Numbered from the stretch's first letter, positions 17,146 through 24,391 are shown. The stretch: 32,189 bases of DNA from an uncultured bacterium (GCA_900551675.1 URXH01000008.1:1-32189); one strand, 5' to 3'. The notes: generated by a model not told the origin, from the sequence alone. Translations and numbers: made by a program.

Positions 17146-17170
17146 TACCCCGTATAAGGGGTATTTTTTT
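17146..17170 (+). terminator. Rho-independent terminator, plus strand
   Basis: Stem TACCCC (17146-17151) / GGGGTA (17158-17163), loop GTATAA, followed by seven T. It is oriented for plus-strand transcription, although the nearest plus-strand gene ends 500 bp upstream. Confidence 0.75.
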
Positions 17171-17175
17171 GCGTG

Positions 17176-17203
17176 AAAAAGCCGTCTATTTAAAGACGGC
17201 TTT
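17176..17203 (-). terminator. pyk terminator
   Basis: Stem GCCGTC (17181-17186) / GACGGC (17195-17200), extended by A/T pairs. On the minus strand it is followed by a run of five T (17180-17176). It lies 24 nt past the pyk stop. Confidence 0.82.
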
Positions 17204-17226
17204 CTGATATCATTTTTTGTATCTTA

Positions 17227-18669
17227 TTATTCTCCAAGCAATCCGATTTTGTGGATTTTGATGAAGTTTGTACCGCCGACAAGCAGCTCGGGAACTGAAC
17301 CTGTGATTACGACGTAATCTCCCTTTTCAAGTCCCAGTCCGTTAATCAGGAATTTATCAAGTTCTAACAATGATTTTTTATCAATAGAAGCTTGAAAATC
17401 AAGAGGAATAGGATAAACCCCTCTGTATAACTTGATGTCGCGGCATATATGTTTGTGAGGGCAGCAGGCAAAAATAGGAACGCTTAATTTTGCCTCGGCA
17501 AGCATTGATGCTGTGAATCCGCTGCCTGTTAATGCAATTGCGGCTTTTACATCCATTTTCCTTGTCATATCAGCGATTGACATACCTATTGCCATTGCCT
17601 GTGAATCTTTTTCTTCTTCAATCATTTTTCTCGGGAATTTATTTTTTCTCATGAAAGGAGAAGCTTCAACATTATCTGCAATTTTTTTCATCATTGAAAC
17701 AGCTTCAACAGGATAAGCGCCTGCTGCTGTTTCTCCTGATAACATGATTGCATCCGTTCCGTCTAAAATTGCATTTGCAACGTCTGATGTTTCAGCACGG
17801 GTTGGAATAGGATTTTCAATCATGCTGTCCAGCATTTGTGTTGCAACGATTACAACTTTTCTTTTTGCATTAGCTTTTCTGATAATAGTTTTTTGTACAA
17901 TAGGTACTTTTTCGTTTGAAATTTCAATACCCAGATCGCCTCTGGCAACCATTATGCCGTCTGAAACTTCAATGATTGAATCTATATTTTCAACAGCCTG
18001 CGGTTTTTCTATTTTTGAAATTATTCTTGCTGTTGTATTGCCGTTGTCATGAAGCAATTCTCTTAATTTAACTACATCTGAAGCCTGTCTTACAAATGAC
18101 AAACCAAGATAGTCAATATCATTTTTTGCTGCAAACTCAACGAATTTGATGTCTCTTTCTGTCAATACATCAAGACTGCCTTGAGAACCAGGAATATTAA
18201 TACCTTTTCTCTGTTTCAAAAGCCCGTCTGTTAATACTTCTGCAAAGATAACTCTATCTTCAACTTTTTTTACTTCAAGCTGGATTTTGCCGTCATCAAT
18301 CATAATTTTTTCACCCGGCGTAACGTCATCAGCCATGCCTTTGTAGTCAACAGGTAAAATATCCCCTGTAACTTCAGGCTGGTGGCGGAATTTCAAGATC
18401 TCGCCTTTGTGAATTTCTATAGATTCAGGCAGGTTGCCTATTCTTATTTTCGGCCCCTGCAGGTCCAAAAGTACAGGAATAAGCGTTTTTTCTTCTTTTT
18501 CAATTTCTCTGATGAAAGACAAATTTGTTTTGTGCATTTCAACATCGCCATGCGAAGAATTTAATCTGAACATGGTAACGCCGGCTTTAAAAAGCTCTCG
18601 GATTTTTTCTTTTGTTGACGTTGCAGGTCCAAGTGTTGCAACAATTTTGGTCATAGTGTAATTATCCAT
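17227..18669 (-). CDS. pyk: Pyruvate kinase
   Basis: The 480-residue protein converts PEP and ADP to pyruvate and ATP, the last step of glycolysis. The start at 18669 (MDNYTMTKIVATLGPAT) is chosen because AAGGAAG lies just upstream; the frame runs 32 codons further without a ribosome site. TKIVATLGPATS, FRLNSSHG, DLQGPKIR, the catalytic IISKIEKPQAVENID segment, GIMVARGDLGIEI and ATQMLDSMI are all present. The C-terminal regulatory domain is complete (TGSGFTASMLAE...YVVITGSVPELLVGGTNFIKIHKIG). It is a short form without the extra PEP-utilising domain. It is monocistronic and divergent from the SLH gene. Confidence 0.96.
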   Translation of the reverse strand: MDNYTMTKIVATLGPATSTKEKIRELFKAGVTMFRLNSSHGDVEMHKTNLSFIREIEKEEKTLIPVLLDLQGPKIRIGNLPESIEIHKGEILKFRHQPEVTGDILPVDYKGMADDVTPGEKIMIDDGKIQLEVKKVEDRVIFAEVLTDGLLKQRKGINIPGSQGSLDVLTERDIKFVEFAAKNDIDYLGLSFVRQASDVVKLRELLHDNGNTTARIISKIEKPQAVENIDSIIEVSDGIMVARGDLGIEISNEKVPIVQKTIIRKANAKRKVVIVATQMLDSMIENPIPTRAETSDVANAILDGTDAIMLSGETAAGAYPVEAVSMMKKIADNVEASPFMRKNKFPRKMIEEEKDSQAMAIGMSIADMTRKMDVKAAIALTGSGFTASMLAEAKLSVPIFACCPHKHICRDIKLYRGVYPIPLDFQASIDKKSLLELDKFLINGLGLEKGDYVVITGSVPELLVGGTNFIKIHKIGLLGE

Positions 18670-18709
18670 ATTCTTCCTTTCTGTATTGGGTAAATTTAAT
18701 AAAATTATA

Positions 18710-18732
18710 AATACATGTTTTAATACATGTTT
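18710..18732. repeat. Tandem 12-bp direct repeat with ACATGT core, candidate operator
   Basis: AATACATGTTT occurs at 18710-18720 and again at 18722-18732, a 12-bp period, each copy containing the palindrome ACATGT. The second copy runs into the -35 of the SLH gene promoter. On the other strand the pair lies between a possible pyk -35 (TTGTAA) and -10. A repressor bound here could affect both divergent genes. Confidence 0.6.
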
Positions 18733-18758
18733 ACAAATTTTAGTAATTACGTTATAAT
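18730..18758 (+). promoter_or_regulatory. Promoter of the SLH-domain gene
   Basis: TTTACA at 18730-18735, a 17-nt spacer, and a perfect TATAAT at 18753-18758. The predicted start is near 18765, leaving a leader of about 36 nt with GAGGA in front of ATG at 18801. This close match to consensus fits a strongly expressed envelope protein. Confidence 0.78.
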
Positions 18759-18800
18759 CATACACGAAAAAGGTTTACTAGTAAATATGAGGAATTAAAG

Positions 18801-20075
18801 ATGAAGAAATTTATTTCAGGATTGATGACATTATGTTTATTGTCATTTAATGCAATTCCTGCATTAGCTGCATCAATTGCCGATGTTGGCCAGAATTACT
18901 GGGCAAGCAAAGAAATTAATATTGTTGTAGACGGCAATATTATGTCTCTTTCAGGTAATCGTTTTAATCCGGAAGGAGATATGACAAGGGTTGAATTTGT
19001 TAACGCATTGTTAAAAGTTTTGTCTGATGAAAATTTGAATGTAAATATTTCAAATAAATTCTCAGATGTTTCAAAATCAAATCCAAATTATGACAATATT
19101 TTGCGTTCACAGCAGTTAGGTTTGGTTTATGGTTACCCTGACGGCACATTCAAACCTAACAAATCAGTTTTAAGATCTGAAGCTCAATCTGTTATCAGCC
19201 ACATTACAAAAGATATGGAAGCTGACAAATCTATCTTAAATCAATTTAAAGATGCTTCAGCTGTACCTGCATGGGCAAAAAATGTTTATGCAAAAACTAT
19301 TAATTACGGAATTTATGTAAATTACCCTGATTCCAGAGAATTAAGACCGAATGATAACCTTTCAAGAGCTGAAGCTGCTGTTCTTTTAGCTAGACTTAAA
19401 GAAAAATTAGACTTGGTTAAGCAGCAGTATCTTGGTGTAACAAGAGTTGAACATCTAGATGTTAAAAGAAATGCTCCAAATGACGAAGTTAAAGTTAACA
19501 ATGTTCAAAGCATTATCGGAGAAGGAAATGTTCTGGTTGTGGCTTTCGATGAAAAATTCAAATCGGAAGATCACAAAGCAGGTGATATTGTTAATTTCGT
19601 AGCAAATGAAGATATTTATACTGAAGAAGGAACTCTTATTATCCCTGCTAATACTAAATTTGTAGCTCAAATTAATGAAATTAAAGATCCGAAGTGGTTT
19701 AACAAAAATGCTAGAGTTTATCCTCAATTGCAGAAAATAATTTTGCCGAACGGTAAAGAAGCTGCATTTAATGCTAAACCTTTTTCTAAAGACTATTCAT
19801 TAAAAGAAGGCCCATGGATGACTACAGGTAAATTAGTTCTTTGCACACTGACCGGCGGTGCTATCGGTACGGGCGCAGGTGTTGGCTTTGCGTTCATTCC
19901 CAGCCCGGATCTAATTGGTACCGGTGTTGCAATCGGTCTTCCTGTAGGTGCTGCTGTCGGGCTTGCTACCGGTTTGATTACAAAAGGTCTCCAGTATCAT
20001 GCTAAAGATGGTGAAACTATCTATGTTATCCTTCTTGATGATGCAACTTTAGACAGAGTAAATCAGGATATATAA
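18801..20075 (+). CDS. Exported SLH-domain envelope protein with glycine-rich hydrophobic tail
   Basis: The protein has 424 residues. A Sec signal peptide ends ...AIPALA with cleavage near residue 23. Three SLH domains follow: about 24-75 (YWASKEINIVVDGNIM..FNPEGDMTRVEFVNALL), 86-135 (GYPDGTFKPNKSVLRSEA) and 148-198 (YPDSRELRPNDNLSRAEAAVLL). They would bind secondary cell-wall or peptidoglycan polymer. Residues 236-330 are beta-rich (IIPANTKFVAQINEIKDP). Residues 345-397 are a Gly-rich hydrophobic stretch that could form a membrane hairpin. No porin barrel is present, unlike cyanobacterial SLH-OprB proteins. It may link the outer membrane to the wall. Confidence 0.88.
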   Translation: MKKFISGLMTLCLLSFNAIPALAASIADVGQNYWASKEINIVVDGNIMSLSGNRFNPEGDMTRVEFVNALLKVLSDENLNVNISNKFSDVSKSNPNYDNILRSQQLGLVYGYPDGTFKPNKSVLRSEAQSVISHITKDMEADKSILNQFKDASAVPAWAKNVYAKTINYGIYVNYPDSRELRPNDNLSRAEAAVLLARLKEKLDLVKQQYLGVTRVEHLDVKRNAPNDEVKVNNVQSIIGEGNVLVVAFDEKFKSEDHKAGDIVNFVANEDIYTEEGTLIIPANTKFVAQINEIKDPKWFNKNARVYPQLQKIILPNGKEAAFNAKPFSKDYSLKEGPWMTTGKLVLCTLTGGAIGTGAGVGFAFIPSPDLIGTGVAIGLPVGAAVGLATGLITKGLQYHAKDGETIYVILLDDATLDRVNQDI

Positions 20076-20108
20076 TCTCTGATTGTTAATTAGATAAAAT
20101 TGCTCTTT

Positions 20109-20141
20109 AAGAGGACTGCTTTCGGGCAGTCCTCTTGTCAT
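20109..20141 (+). terminator. Terminator-like hairpin after the SLH gene
   Basis: A strong stem AAGAGGACTGC (20109-20119) / GCAGTCCTCTT (20126-20136) with a TTTCGG loop. The downstream T-run is short (TTGTCAT), so termination may be partial. Confidence 0.65.
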
Positions 20142-20234
20142 ATCAGATATGGTAAAGTATCTGGAAAAAGTTTATTATAAATGTGTAAACAAAGTTTATA
20201 TATTTTAAATTTAAAAAACGGGAGTATGTTTATT

Positions 20235-20591
20235 ATGAAAAATTTATGCATTACACTTGCTTTAATTGGTGCTGTATCTCTATCTGCTCAAGGGGCTTTT
20301 GCGTGGGAAGGCGTACAGTCTTTAAATCCTATGCCTTATTTATCTTACCTCAATCCGCTTCCTTATATTGGAATAGGTGAGAATAAAACCAATTTCAGTC
20401 TTAATCCATTCACAGGTTTTAAAAATTGCAACAAGTGCAAAGTTAAGAAAATGAAATGTGATGAGTGTACAAGGATTAAATTACAGCCTTGTCCAACATG
20501 TAGAAAGGCTTTTGCCGAAGAAAACTGCAATACTTGTGATAGAATTTACATAGAAACAATACAGCCGAGATGTACATCTTGCGGACATTAA
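20235..20591 (+). CDS. Small exported protein with five CxxC motifs
   Basis: The start at 20235 gives 118 residues: MKNLCITLALIGAVSLSAQG then AFA, a Sec signal peptide cleaved near residue 24. GGGAG lies about 10 nt upstream. An in-frame ATG at 20226 is too close to it, and the longer frame from 20181 has no site. The mature part has a Pro/Tyr/Leu segment (NPMPYLSYLNPLPYIGIG), then CNKC, CDEC, CPTC, CNTC and CTSC, ten cysteines in about 55 residues ending CGH. This looks like zinc ribbons or a disulfide-rich knot outside the cytoplasm. Function unknown. The neighbouring SLH gene is also exported. Confidence 0.7.
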   Translation: MKNLCITLALIGAVSLSAQGAFAWEGVQSLNPMPYLSYLNPLPYIGIGENKTNFSLNPFTGFKNCNKCKVKKMKCDECTRIKLQPCPTCRKAFAEENCNTCDRIYIETIQPRCTSCGH

Positions 20592-20592
20592 A

Positions 20593-20618
20593 AAAAAAGA
20601 GCCTTGAGGCTCTTTTTT
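20593..20618. terminator. Bidirectional terminator
   Basis: AAAAAAGAGCC (20593-20603), loop TTGA, GGCTCTTTTTT (20608-20618). It serves the CxxC protein gene on the plus strand and the kinase gene on the minus strand, whose stop codon touches it. Confidence 0.85.
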
Positions 20619-21454
20619 TAGTATTCAACAATTTTTTGCAGTGTATAAAATATTTTATCCGTAATTTCTTGAATATACTCCTGCGATACCATCCCGTTAA
20701 TAACGGCATCCGAGATTTGATAAGCCGGTCTTATGTACTGCTGAGCAGTTTTATTTACGTCTTGAAACTGTAAATCAGCGGCCTTGCCTGTTTTACCTCT
20801 TAAAGCAGCCCTTCTGTACCATCTGTCTTTAATAACTTCTAGAGGAGTGTAAACGTAAACTTTTACGTCCATAATATCCCTAAGACCTTCATTTAATACG
20901 TATAACCCTTCAGTTAGAACAACTTTTGCCGGTTTTTTTATGTCGCCGTTTGGATCAGAAACACAGGTTACAAAATCGTATTTGGGCGATGTGATTTCTT
21001 TCCCTGTTTTGAGTTTCATCAAATGTTTTTTCATTAATTCAAGATCTATAGCATCAGGAGTGTCGAAGCTGAAGCCAGTCTTAAACAGAGCTTCATAACT
21101 TCCTGCTTCAATTAATTCTTTAGATGTATCTTTATAGTAATCATCACAGCGGATAACCGTATAAATCCCCTCTTTTTTCTCTTTAACACATGCTTTTATG
21201 GTGTTGTCAACAAAAACAGTTTTGCCTGATGCGCTTTCTCCCGTAATTCCGATAAGAAAAGTTTTTTTCTTTTCTTGTACGACTTTTCTTGCGATATTTA
21301 ATATAAGGTTTTCAGACGTTTTTAAAAATAACGGCTGTGTTTGTAATTTATCTTCTTCCAGAATATTTTTCAGCGATTCAACTATCTGTGATATTATCTC
21401 CATATCACGTCTGCTTGAATAATAGTCGTAACTTGTTAAAAAATCGGTTGCCAT
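20618..21454 (-). CDS. Uridine kinase-like P-loop kinase with N-terminal extension
   Basis: The protein has 278 residues. The P-loop GESASGKT is at 72-79 (preceded by FLIGIT). The substrate/Mg region is VIRCDDYYKD, and FSFDTPDAIDLELMKKHL and VVLTEGLYVL follow, as in uridine kinases and related phosphoribulokinase-like enzymes. It would phosphorylate uridine/cytidine, or a related substrate. Residues 1-65 extend beyond the usual ~210-residue Udk core, and the C-terminal region (DRWYRRAALRGKTGKAADLQFQDV) is not the standard Udk ending. The substrate is therefore uncertain. SD GGGGAAG precedes ATG. Confidence 0.72.
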   Translation of the reverse strand: MATDFLTSYDYYSSRRDMEIISQIVESLKNILEEDKLQTQPLFLKTSENLILNIARKVVQEKKKTFLIGITGESASGKTVFVDNTIKACVKEKKEGIYTVIRCDDYYKDTSKELIEAGSYEALFKTGFSFDTPDAIDLELMKKHLMKLKTGKEITSPKYDFVTCVSDPNGDIKKPAKVVLTEGLYVLNEGLRDIMDVKVYVYTPLEVIKDRWYRRAALRGKTGKAADLQFQDVNKTAQQYIRPAYQISDAVINGMVSQEYIQEITDKIFYTLQKIVEY

Positions 21455-21652
21455 TCTACTTCCCCTGTAATATTCTAATATTTTACATTAAACTTTTTTT
21501 ATTTTGTAGGAATAATAAATTTTGTAACAATATTCTTTTTTTTATTAAAGATTGTTCCAAATATTGCCGTTATGGGAATAAGTGAAGTAGTCTTTGGCAA
21601 TAATATAAAATGCTTAATAAAGTCTACGGGAATATTTTATAAGGAGATAATT

Positions 21653-21826
21653 ATGTATCATGACGAGATTTTTGAGAATGCCCTGCAGGACATCAGGGAA
21701 GAAAGCTACAAGGCATTGAAAGATGAAATCAGCTCTATGGAATCTGCAATTGAGCGCTTTTTAAAAAAGGTTTTGGAGTGTACTTCAAATAAATCTGAAA
21801 GAGATTTCAATGTATCATCATTTTAA
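21653..21826 (+). CDS. 57-aa unknown cytosolic protein
   Basis: The start ATG at 21653 is set by AAGGAG at 21641-21646; the frame extends upstream to 21572, but without any ribosome site. The sequence (MYHDEIFENALQDIREESYK...) is a single charged amphipathic helix to about residue 45 with one Cys. It has no recognisable domain. It stands alone between divergent and convergent neighbours and ends at a strong terminator, which supports it being a real small gene. Confidence 0.6.
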   Translation: MYHDEIFENALQDIREESYKALKDEISSMESAIERFLKKVLECTSNKSERDFNVSSF

Positions 21827-21828
21827 AA

Positions 21829-21865
21829 AAAAGAAAAGACCATTTAACAGCGGTCTTTTCTTTTT
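21829..21865. terminator. Bidirectional terminator
   Basis: Stem GAAAAGACC (21833-21841) / GGTCTTTTC (21852-21860), flanked by A and T runs on the two sides. It ends the 57-aa gene on the plus strand and the glycine-zipper gene on the minus strand. Confidence 0.82.
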
Positions 21866-23240
21866 ATACACTGTAATTGATATTTGCGATTGACTGTAAT
21901 TGATTGATTAACGGATCATATTCTGAATTTTGAGTCAGATATGGTTCATAATCATGTGTGTTTTCGCCGGTTTCGTTTATATCCGCTTCTCTTTGTGCAA
22001 CAAGTTCTTCAAACGCCTTTAATGTCGTTTCATCATTAAATCCGCCTTCATCTTGAGCTTTTTGTGCGGCTGCCAAAAGCAGTGCTTCTTGCTGTTCTGG
22101 AGAATTATCAGCTTGTTGTGCTAATTGTTCTGCCTGTTCTTTTCTTTCTTTATTTTGTTCTTCAGCGTACAGCTGAGCTTCTGTTTTATTTAGAGAATCT
22201 TTTTCTCCAAGTGCTGCATCCATAACTTTTCCGGCTCCCCAGCTCATTATAGCGCCTCCTATTAGCCCTCCGACAAATCCGACAACTGCGCCTGCAACGT
22301 TTCCTATACCGGGAACAACTGATCCAGCTATTGCGCCAGCTGCAGCTGCGCCGGCTGCGTATCCGAGAACACTTGCTCCAACCTTAACTGCAGATTTTGC
22401 AAGCTGTTTATTACCTCTGTTATTATTTATACCTTGTTGTTTTTCAACTTTATCAATTTTATATGCTTCAACAACTGAAGGGATTTCTAAAACACCCTCA
22501 AGAGCTGCCATGATCCAGCATCCTTTTGCCCCTTTAGATGCTAATCTTAATGCAGATGCCCCTTTTGATGTCTGAAGCAGTTTGCTTTCAGCTTTATAAA
22601 CTCCTGTTTTAGATTTTAACCAGTGTGAGAGTTTTCCTGTTTTTGATGTTGTTTTTATCTGACCGGACTGTATAGCCTGATTTAGTTTCATATCGCCCTT
22701 TTGTAAAGCATCTCTGATTTTTTTCAGCTGGGCTTTAAGCTCTTCACCCGTCATTTTTTTATCTTTTGCTTCCTGAATTAGCCTTTTAGCTTCTTCATAA
22801 TAACTGCTTTTCAGCTTTGCATTATTGTATTTGGTCAGCTTTTTTTCGCTTAATTTTGTTACATCAATTTTAGAATCGTATTTCGGGAGTTCTTTCTCAA
22901 TATTTATAAGGTTATTATATTGATGTTTGTTTTTCATTGTCTGGAAGAAACTTTTATCATCTTTCAAATGTGCCCGCGCATTTTTATTCCTTTCTGCAAG
23001 ATTTTGCCATGCTTGAAAGTAGTTTACGCCTTGTGAATTTTTCATTTCTTTGTATGCTTGATATGGTTTAGCGCTGTATTTTAAAAGTGCCGGTCCGCCT
23101 GCTATCAGGGGTACTCCAAACGCTAAATTTGTACCAAGTTCTCCTGTTATACTATGCTGCTGCGTTTCTGTATTTTGTACGTCATAGAGCCAGTTAGCAA
23201 GCGCTAAATTCTGGCTTTGTATTGAATTAACATCTGCCAT
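21864..23240 (-). CDS. Glycine-zipper membrane-active protein, paralog 1 (unknown)
   Basis: The protein has 458 residues and no Sec signal. Residues 1-60 include a mildly hydrophobic LGTNLAFGVPLIAGGPALL stretch. Residues 60-230 are lysine-rich helices. The core (about 241-345) is a module WIMAALEGVLEIPSVVEAY, a spacer, then KSAVKVGASVLGYAAGAAAAG and a long Gly/Ala hydrophobic run to WGAGKVMD, which should form a glycine-zipper helical hairpin. The tail (346-458) is Gln/Glu-rich coiled coil, then acidic. The next gene upstream encodes a protein with the same core module. This design recalls colicin-like or other pore-forming proteins, but no toxin motif is proven. SD AAGGG is upstream. Confidence 0.7.
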   Translation of the reverse strand: MADVNSIQSQNLALANWLYDVQNTETQQHSITGELGTNLAFGVPLIAGGPALLKYSAKPYQAYKEMKNSQGVNYFQAWQNLAERNKNARAHLKDDKSFFQTMKNKHQYNNLINIEKELPKYDSKIDVTKLSEKKLTKYNNAKLKSSYYEEAKRLIQEAKDKKMTGEELKAQLKKIRDALQKGDMKLNQAIQSGQIKTTSKTGKLSHWLKSKTGVYKAESKLLQTSKGASALRLASKGAKGCWIMAALEGVLEIPSVVEAYKIDKVEKQQGINNNRGNKQLAKSAVKVGASVLGYAAGAAAAGAIAGSVVPGIGNVAGAVVGFVGGLIGGAIMSWGAGKVMDAALGEKDSLNKTEAQLYAEEQNKERKEQAEQLAQQADNSPEQQEALLLAAAQKAQDEGGFNDETTLKAFEELVAQREADINETGENTHDYEPYLTQNSEYDPLINQLQSIANINYSV

Positions 23241-23286
23241 TTTAATTTTCCCTTAAATTTTTTTATTTTCCCCGTATATTTAATAT

Positions 23287-23315
23287 AAAAATTTTTACTG
23301 TTTAAAATTGCCTTT
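23287..23315 (-). promoter_or_regulatory. Shared 29-bp upstream box, copy 1
   Basis: On the minus strand: AAAGGCAATTTTAAA, three variable bases, then TAAAAATTTTT. It lies 46 nt before the start of glycine-zipper paralog 1. The same box (26 of 29 positions identical) lies 41 nt before paralog 2. The AAAAATTTTT part is a bendable A-tract palindrome. No clear -35/-10 pair fits, so it may be an operator or an alternative-sigma promoter. Confidence 0.62.
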
Positions 23316-23330
23316 TTTGTAAAGATATGT

Positions 23331-23361
23331 AAAAAAGGCGGTTAAATTTATTATCCGCCTT
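23331..23361 (-). terminator. Terminator of glycine-zipper paralog 2
   Basis: Stem GGCGG (23337-23341) / CCGCC (23355-23359). On the minus strand it is followed by six T (23336-23331). It lies 6 nt past the stop codon, so the two paralogs are probably separate transcripts. Confidence 0.78.
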
Positions 23362-23366
23362 AGTTT

Positions 23367-24263
23367 TTAACATTGAAAATTAAGTCTGTTCATCCCGGAT
23401 GTCATAGCCATGAAGTCTTGCTCCATCGGGTTTGCCGTCGCGCCTGAATATAACATCTGCTGTAATGCCATTAACTGTTGTGGCGTCATTGTCGGCTGCG
23501 GTGTATTTATTTGAGGCTGTATACCCTGCGTATGTGGTATTCCTGTGCCGAAAGGATTCATTGCATATTGTTGCTGAAGCATTGTTTGTTGTTGTTTTAG
23601 TGCTTCTTCCATTTCAGCTTTCTTTTCAGAATGGCTTTTGCCTGTAAATTTGCTCATTAACCAGTCGCCCGCCATATAGCCTATGATGCCGCCTACGATA
23701 GGAATTGGAATTATTGCCTGTCCGATAGCTGCACCGGCCATGCCTGCACCAAGTCTTAATCCTGATTTACCTGTTTCAGCTATTCCTCCGACAATTCCTT
23801 TATCGTTGAATGCGGAAAATATATTAGGTAGCTCGGTAACTGCAATCATTAATGTACCTATTAAAGGCATTCTTTTGCCCATACCGCTCATTGAACCTTT
23901 GAACTGAGACCAGAATTTTGAAAATCCTTTTTTACCTGCTTTGTCGGCAAGTTGTCCGCCGACTCTCCAGCCTTGTGCAACTTTAGCAGGAAATGATTTT
24001 AATGATGCCCATGTACCTTTCCAGAAACCGCCATGTTTTTGTGCCATTTGTTTATTATGTTTTTCTGCTTCCTGCGTACCTTTTTTGATCCCAGACCAGA
24101 CAGATTCCATATAAGATTGACCGTTTGCTTTACGGTTTCTAATTGTACTGCGCATTGCCTGCGTAAACTTCTCATTTCCTGTGCCGAGTACAAAATCCGG
24201 ATACAGTTTGCCTGCGCGTTTAAAATATTGCCAGCCTTTTGATGCAATGGAACTTATACCCAT
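23367..24263 (-). CDS. Glycine-zipper membrane-active protein, paralog 2 (unknown)
   Basis: The protein has 298 residues and starts MGISSIASKG with SD GGTAGGT. Residues 10-130 are basic and aromatic (repeated W/K/G: GFWKGTWASLKSFPAK). Residues 131-205 hold the shared module: PLIGTLMIAVTELPNIFSAF, KSGLRLGAGMAGAAIGQAI, then GGIIGYMAGDWLMSKF. The tail is Gln/Met/Pro-rich (KQQQTMLQQQYAMNPFG, then TMTPQQLMALQQM) and ends MNRLNFQC. There is no Sec signal peptide. The E(I/L)P(S/N) motif and the KS..(K/R).GA motif align with paralog 1. It is likely exported by a dedicated system or inserted into a membrane. Function unknown. Confidence 0.7.
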   Translation of the reverse strand: MGISSIASKGWQYFKRAGKLYPDFVLGTGNEKFTQAMRSTIRNRKANGQSYMESVWSGIKKGTQEAEKHNKQMAQKHGGFWKGTWASLKSFPAKVAQGWRVGGQLADKAGKKGFSKFWSQFKGSMSGMGKRMPLIGTLMIAVTELPNIFSAFNDKGIVGGIAETGKSGLRLGAGMAGAAIGQAIIPIPIVGGIIGYMAGDWLMSKFTGKSHSEKKAEMEEALKQQQTMLQQQYAMNPFGTGIPHTQGIQPQINTPQPTMTPQQLMALQQMLYSGATANPMEQDFMAMTSGMNRLNFQC

Positions 24264-24304
24264 TTTTTACCTACCTGATTTTTATAACCTACCTTAATTA
24301 CATA

Positions 24305-24333
24305 AAAAATTTTTATCTTTTAAAATTGCCTTT
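24305..24333 (-). promoter_or_regulatory. Shared 29-bp upstream box, copy 2
   Basis: On the minus strand: AAAGGCAATTTTAAA, three variable bases, then TAAAAATTTTT, 41 nt before the start of glycine-zipper paralog 2. It differs from copy 1 (23287-23315) only in the three central bases. Confidence 0.62.
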
Positions 24334-24362
24334 AATTTTAATTTTGTTAAGAATTGTTAATA

Positions 24363-24391
24363 TTTACAAACATAAAAAACAGTTGTATAAT
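24363..24391 (+). promoter_or_regulatory. Leaderless promoter of the CxxC micro-protein-isocitrate dehydrogenase pair
   Basis: TTTACA at 24363-24368, a 17-nt spacer, and a perfect TATAAT at 24386-24391, then exactly 6 nt to ATG at 24398. No SD-like sequence lies between the promoter and the start codon. Confidence 0.75.

Larger units (their letters stand above)
17019..17226. other. 208-bp non-coding stretch with two terminators and a possible small RNA
   Basis: Between the small gene and pyk there is no convincing reading frame. An AT-rich part (17041-17080, with alternating TATATA) is followed by a purine-rich run (AGACGAGAGA, 17081-17090, and AGAGAGAG nearby), then a plus-strand hairpin with a T-run at 17146-17170. 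A plus-strand terminator with no plus-strand gene just upstream suggests either a small RNA of about 100 nt or the far end of the lgt/MFS transcript. Confidence 0.35.

Noticed and set aside
18670..18765. A longer pyruvate kinase start at 18765
   Set aside because: The extra 32 residues resemble no pyruvate kinase N-terminus, and there is no ribosome site, while AAGGAAG precedes the ATG at 18669.
20181..20234. Longer start for the CxxC protein
   Set aside because: The added residues are not signal-peptide-like and would bury the clear MKN... signal peptide, and GGGAG lies after them.
21572..21652. Longer 84-aa version of the 57-aa protein
   Set aside because: AAGGAG with good spacing marks the ATG at 21653; the upstream part has no ribosome site.
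23999..24247. Frames overlapping glycine-zipper paralog 2 on both strands
   Set aside because: They lie wholly inside a well-formed gene with a ribosome site and terminator, and show no domain.
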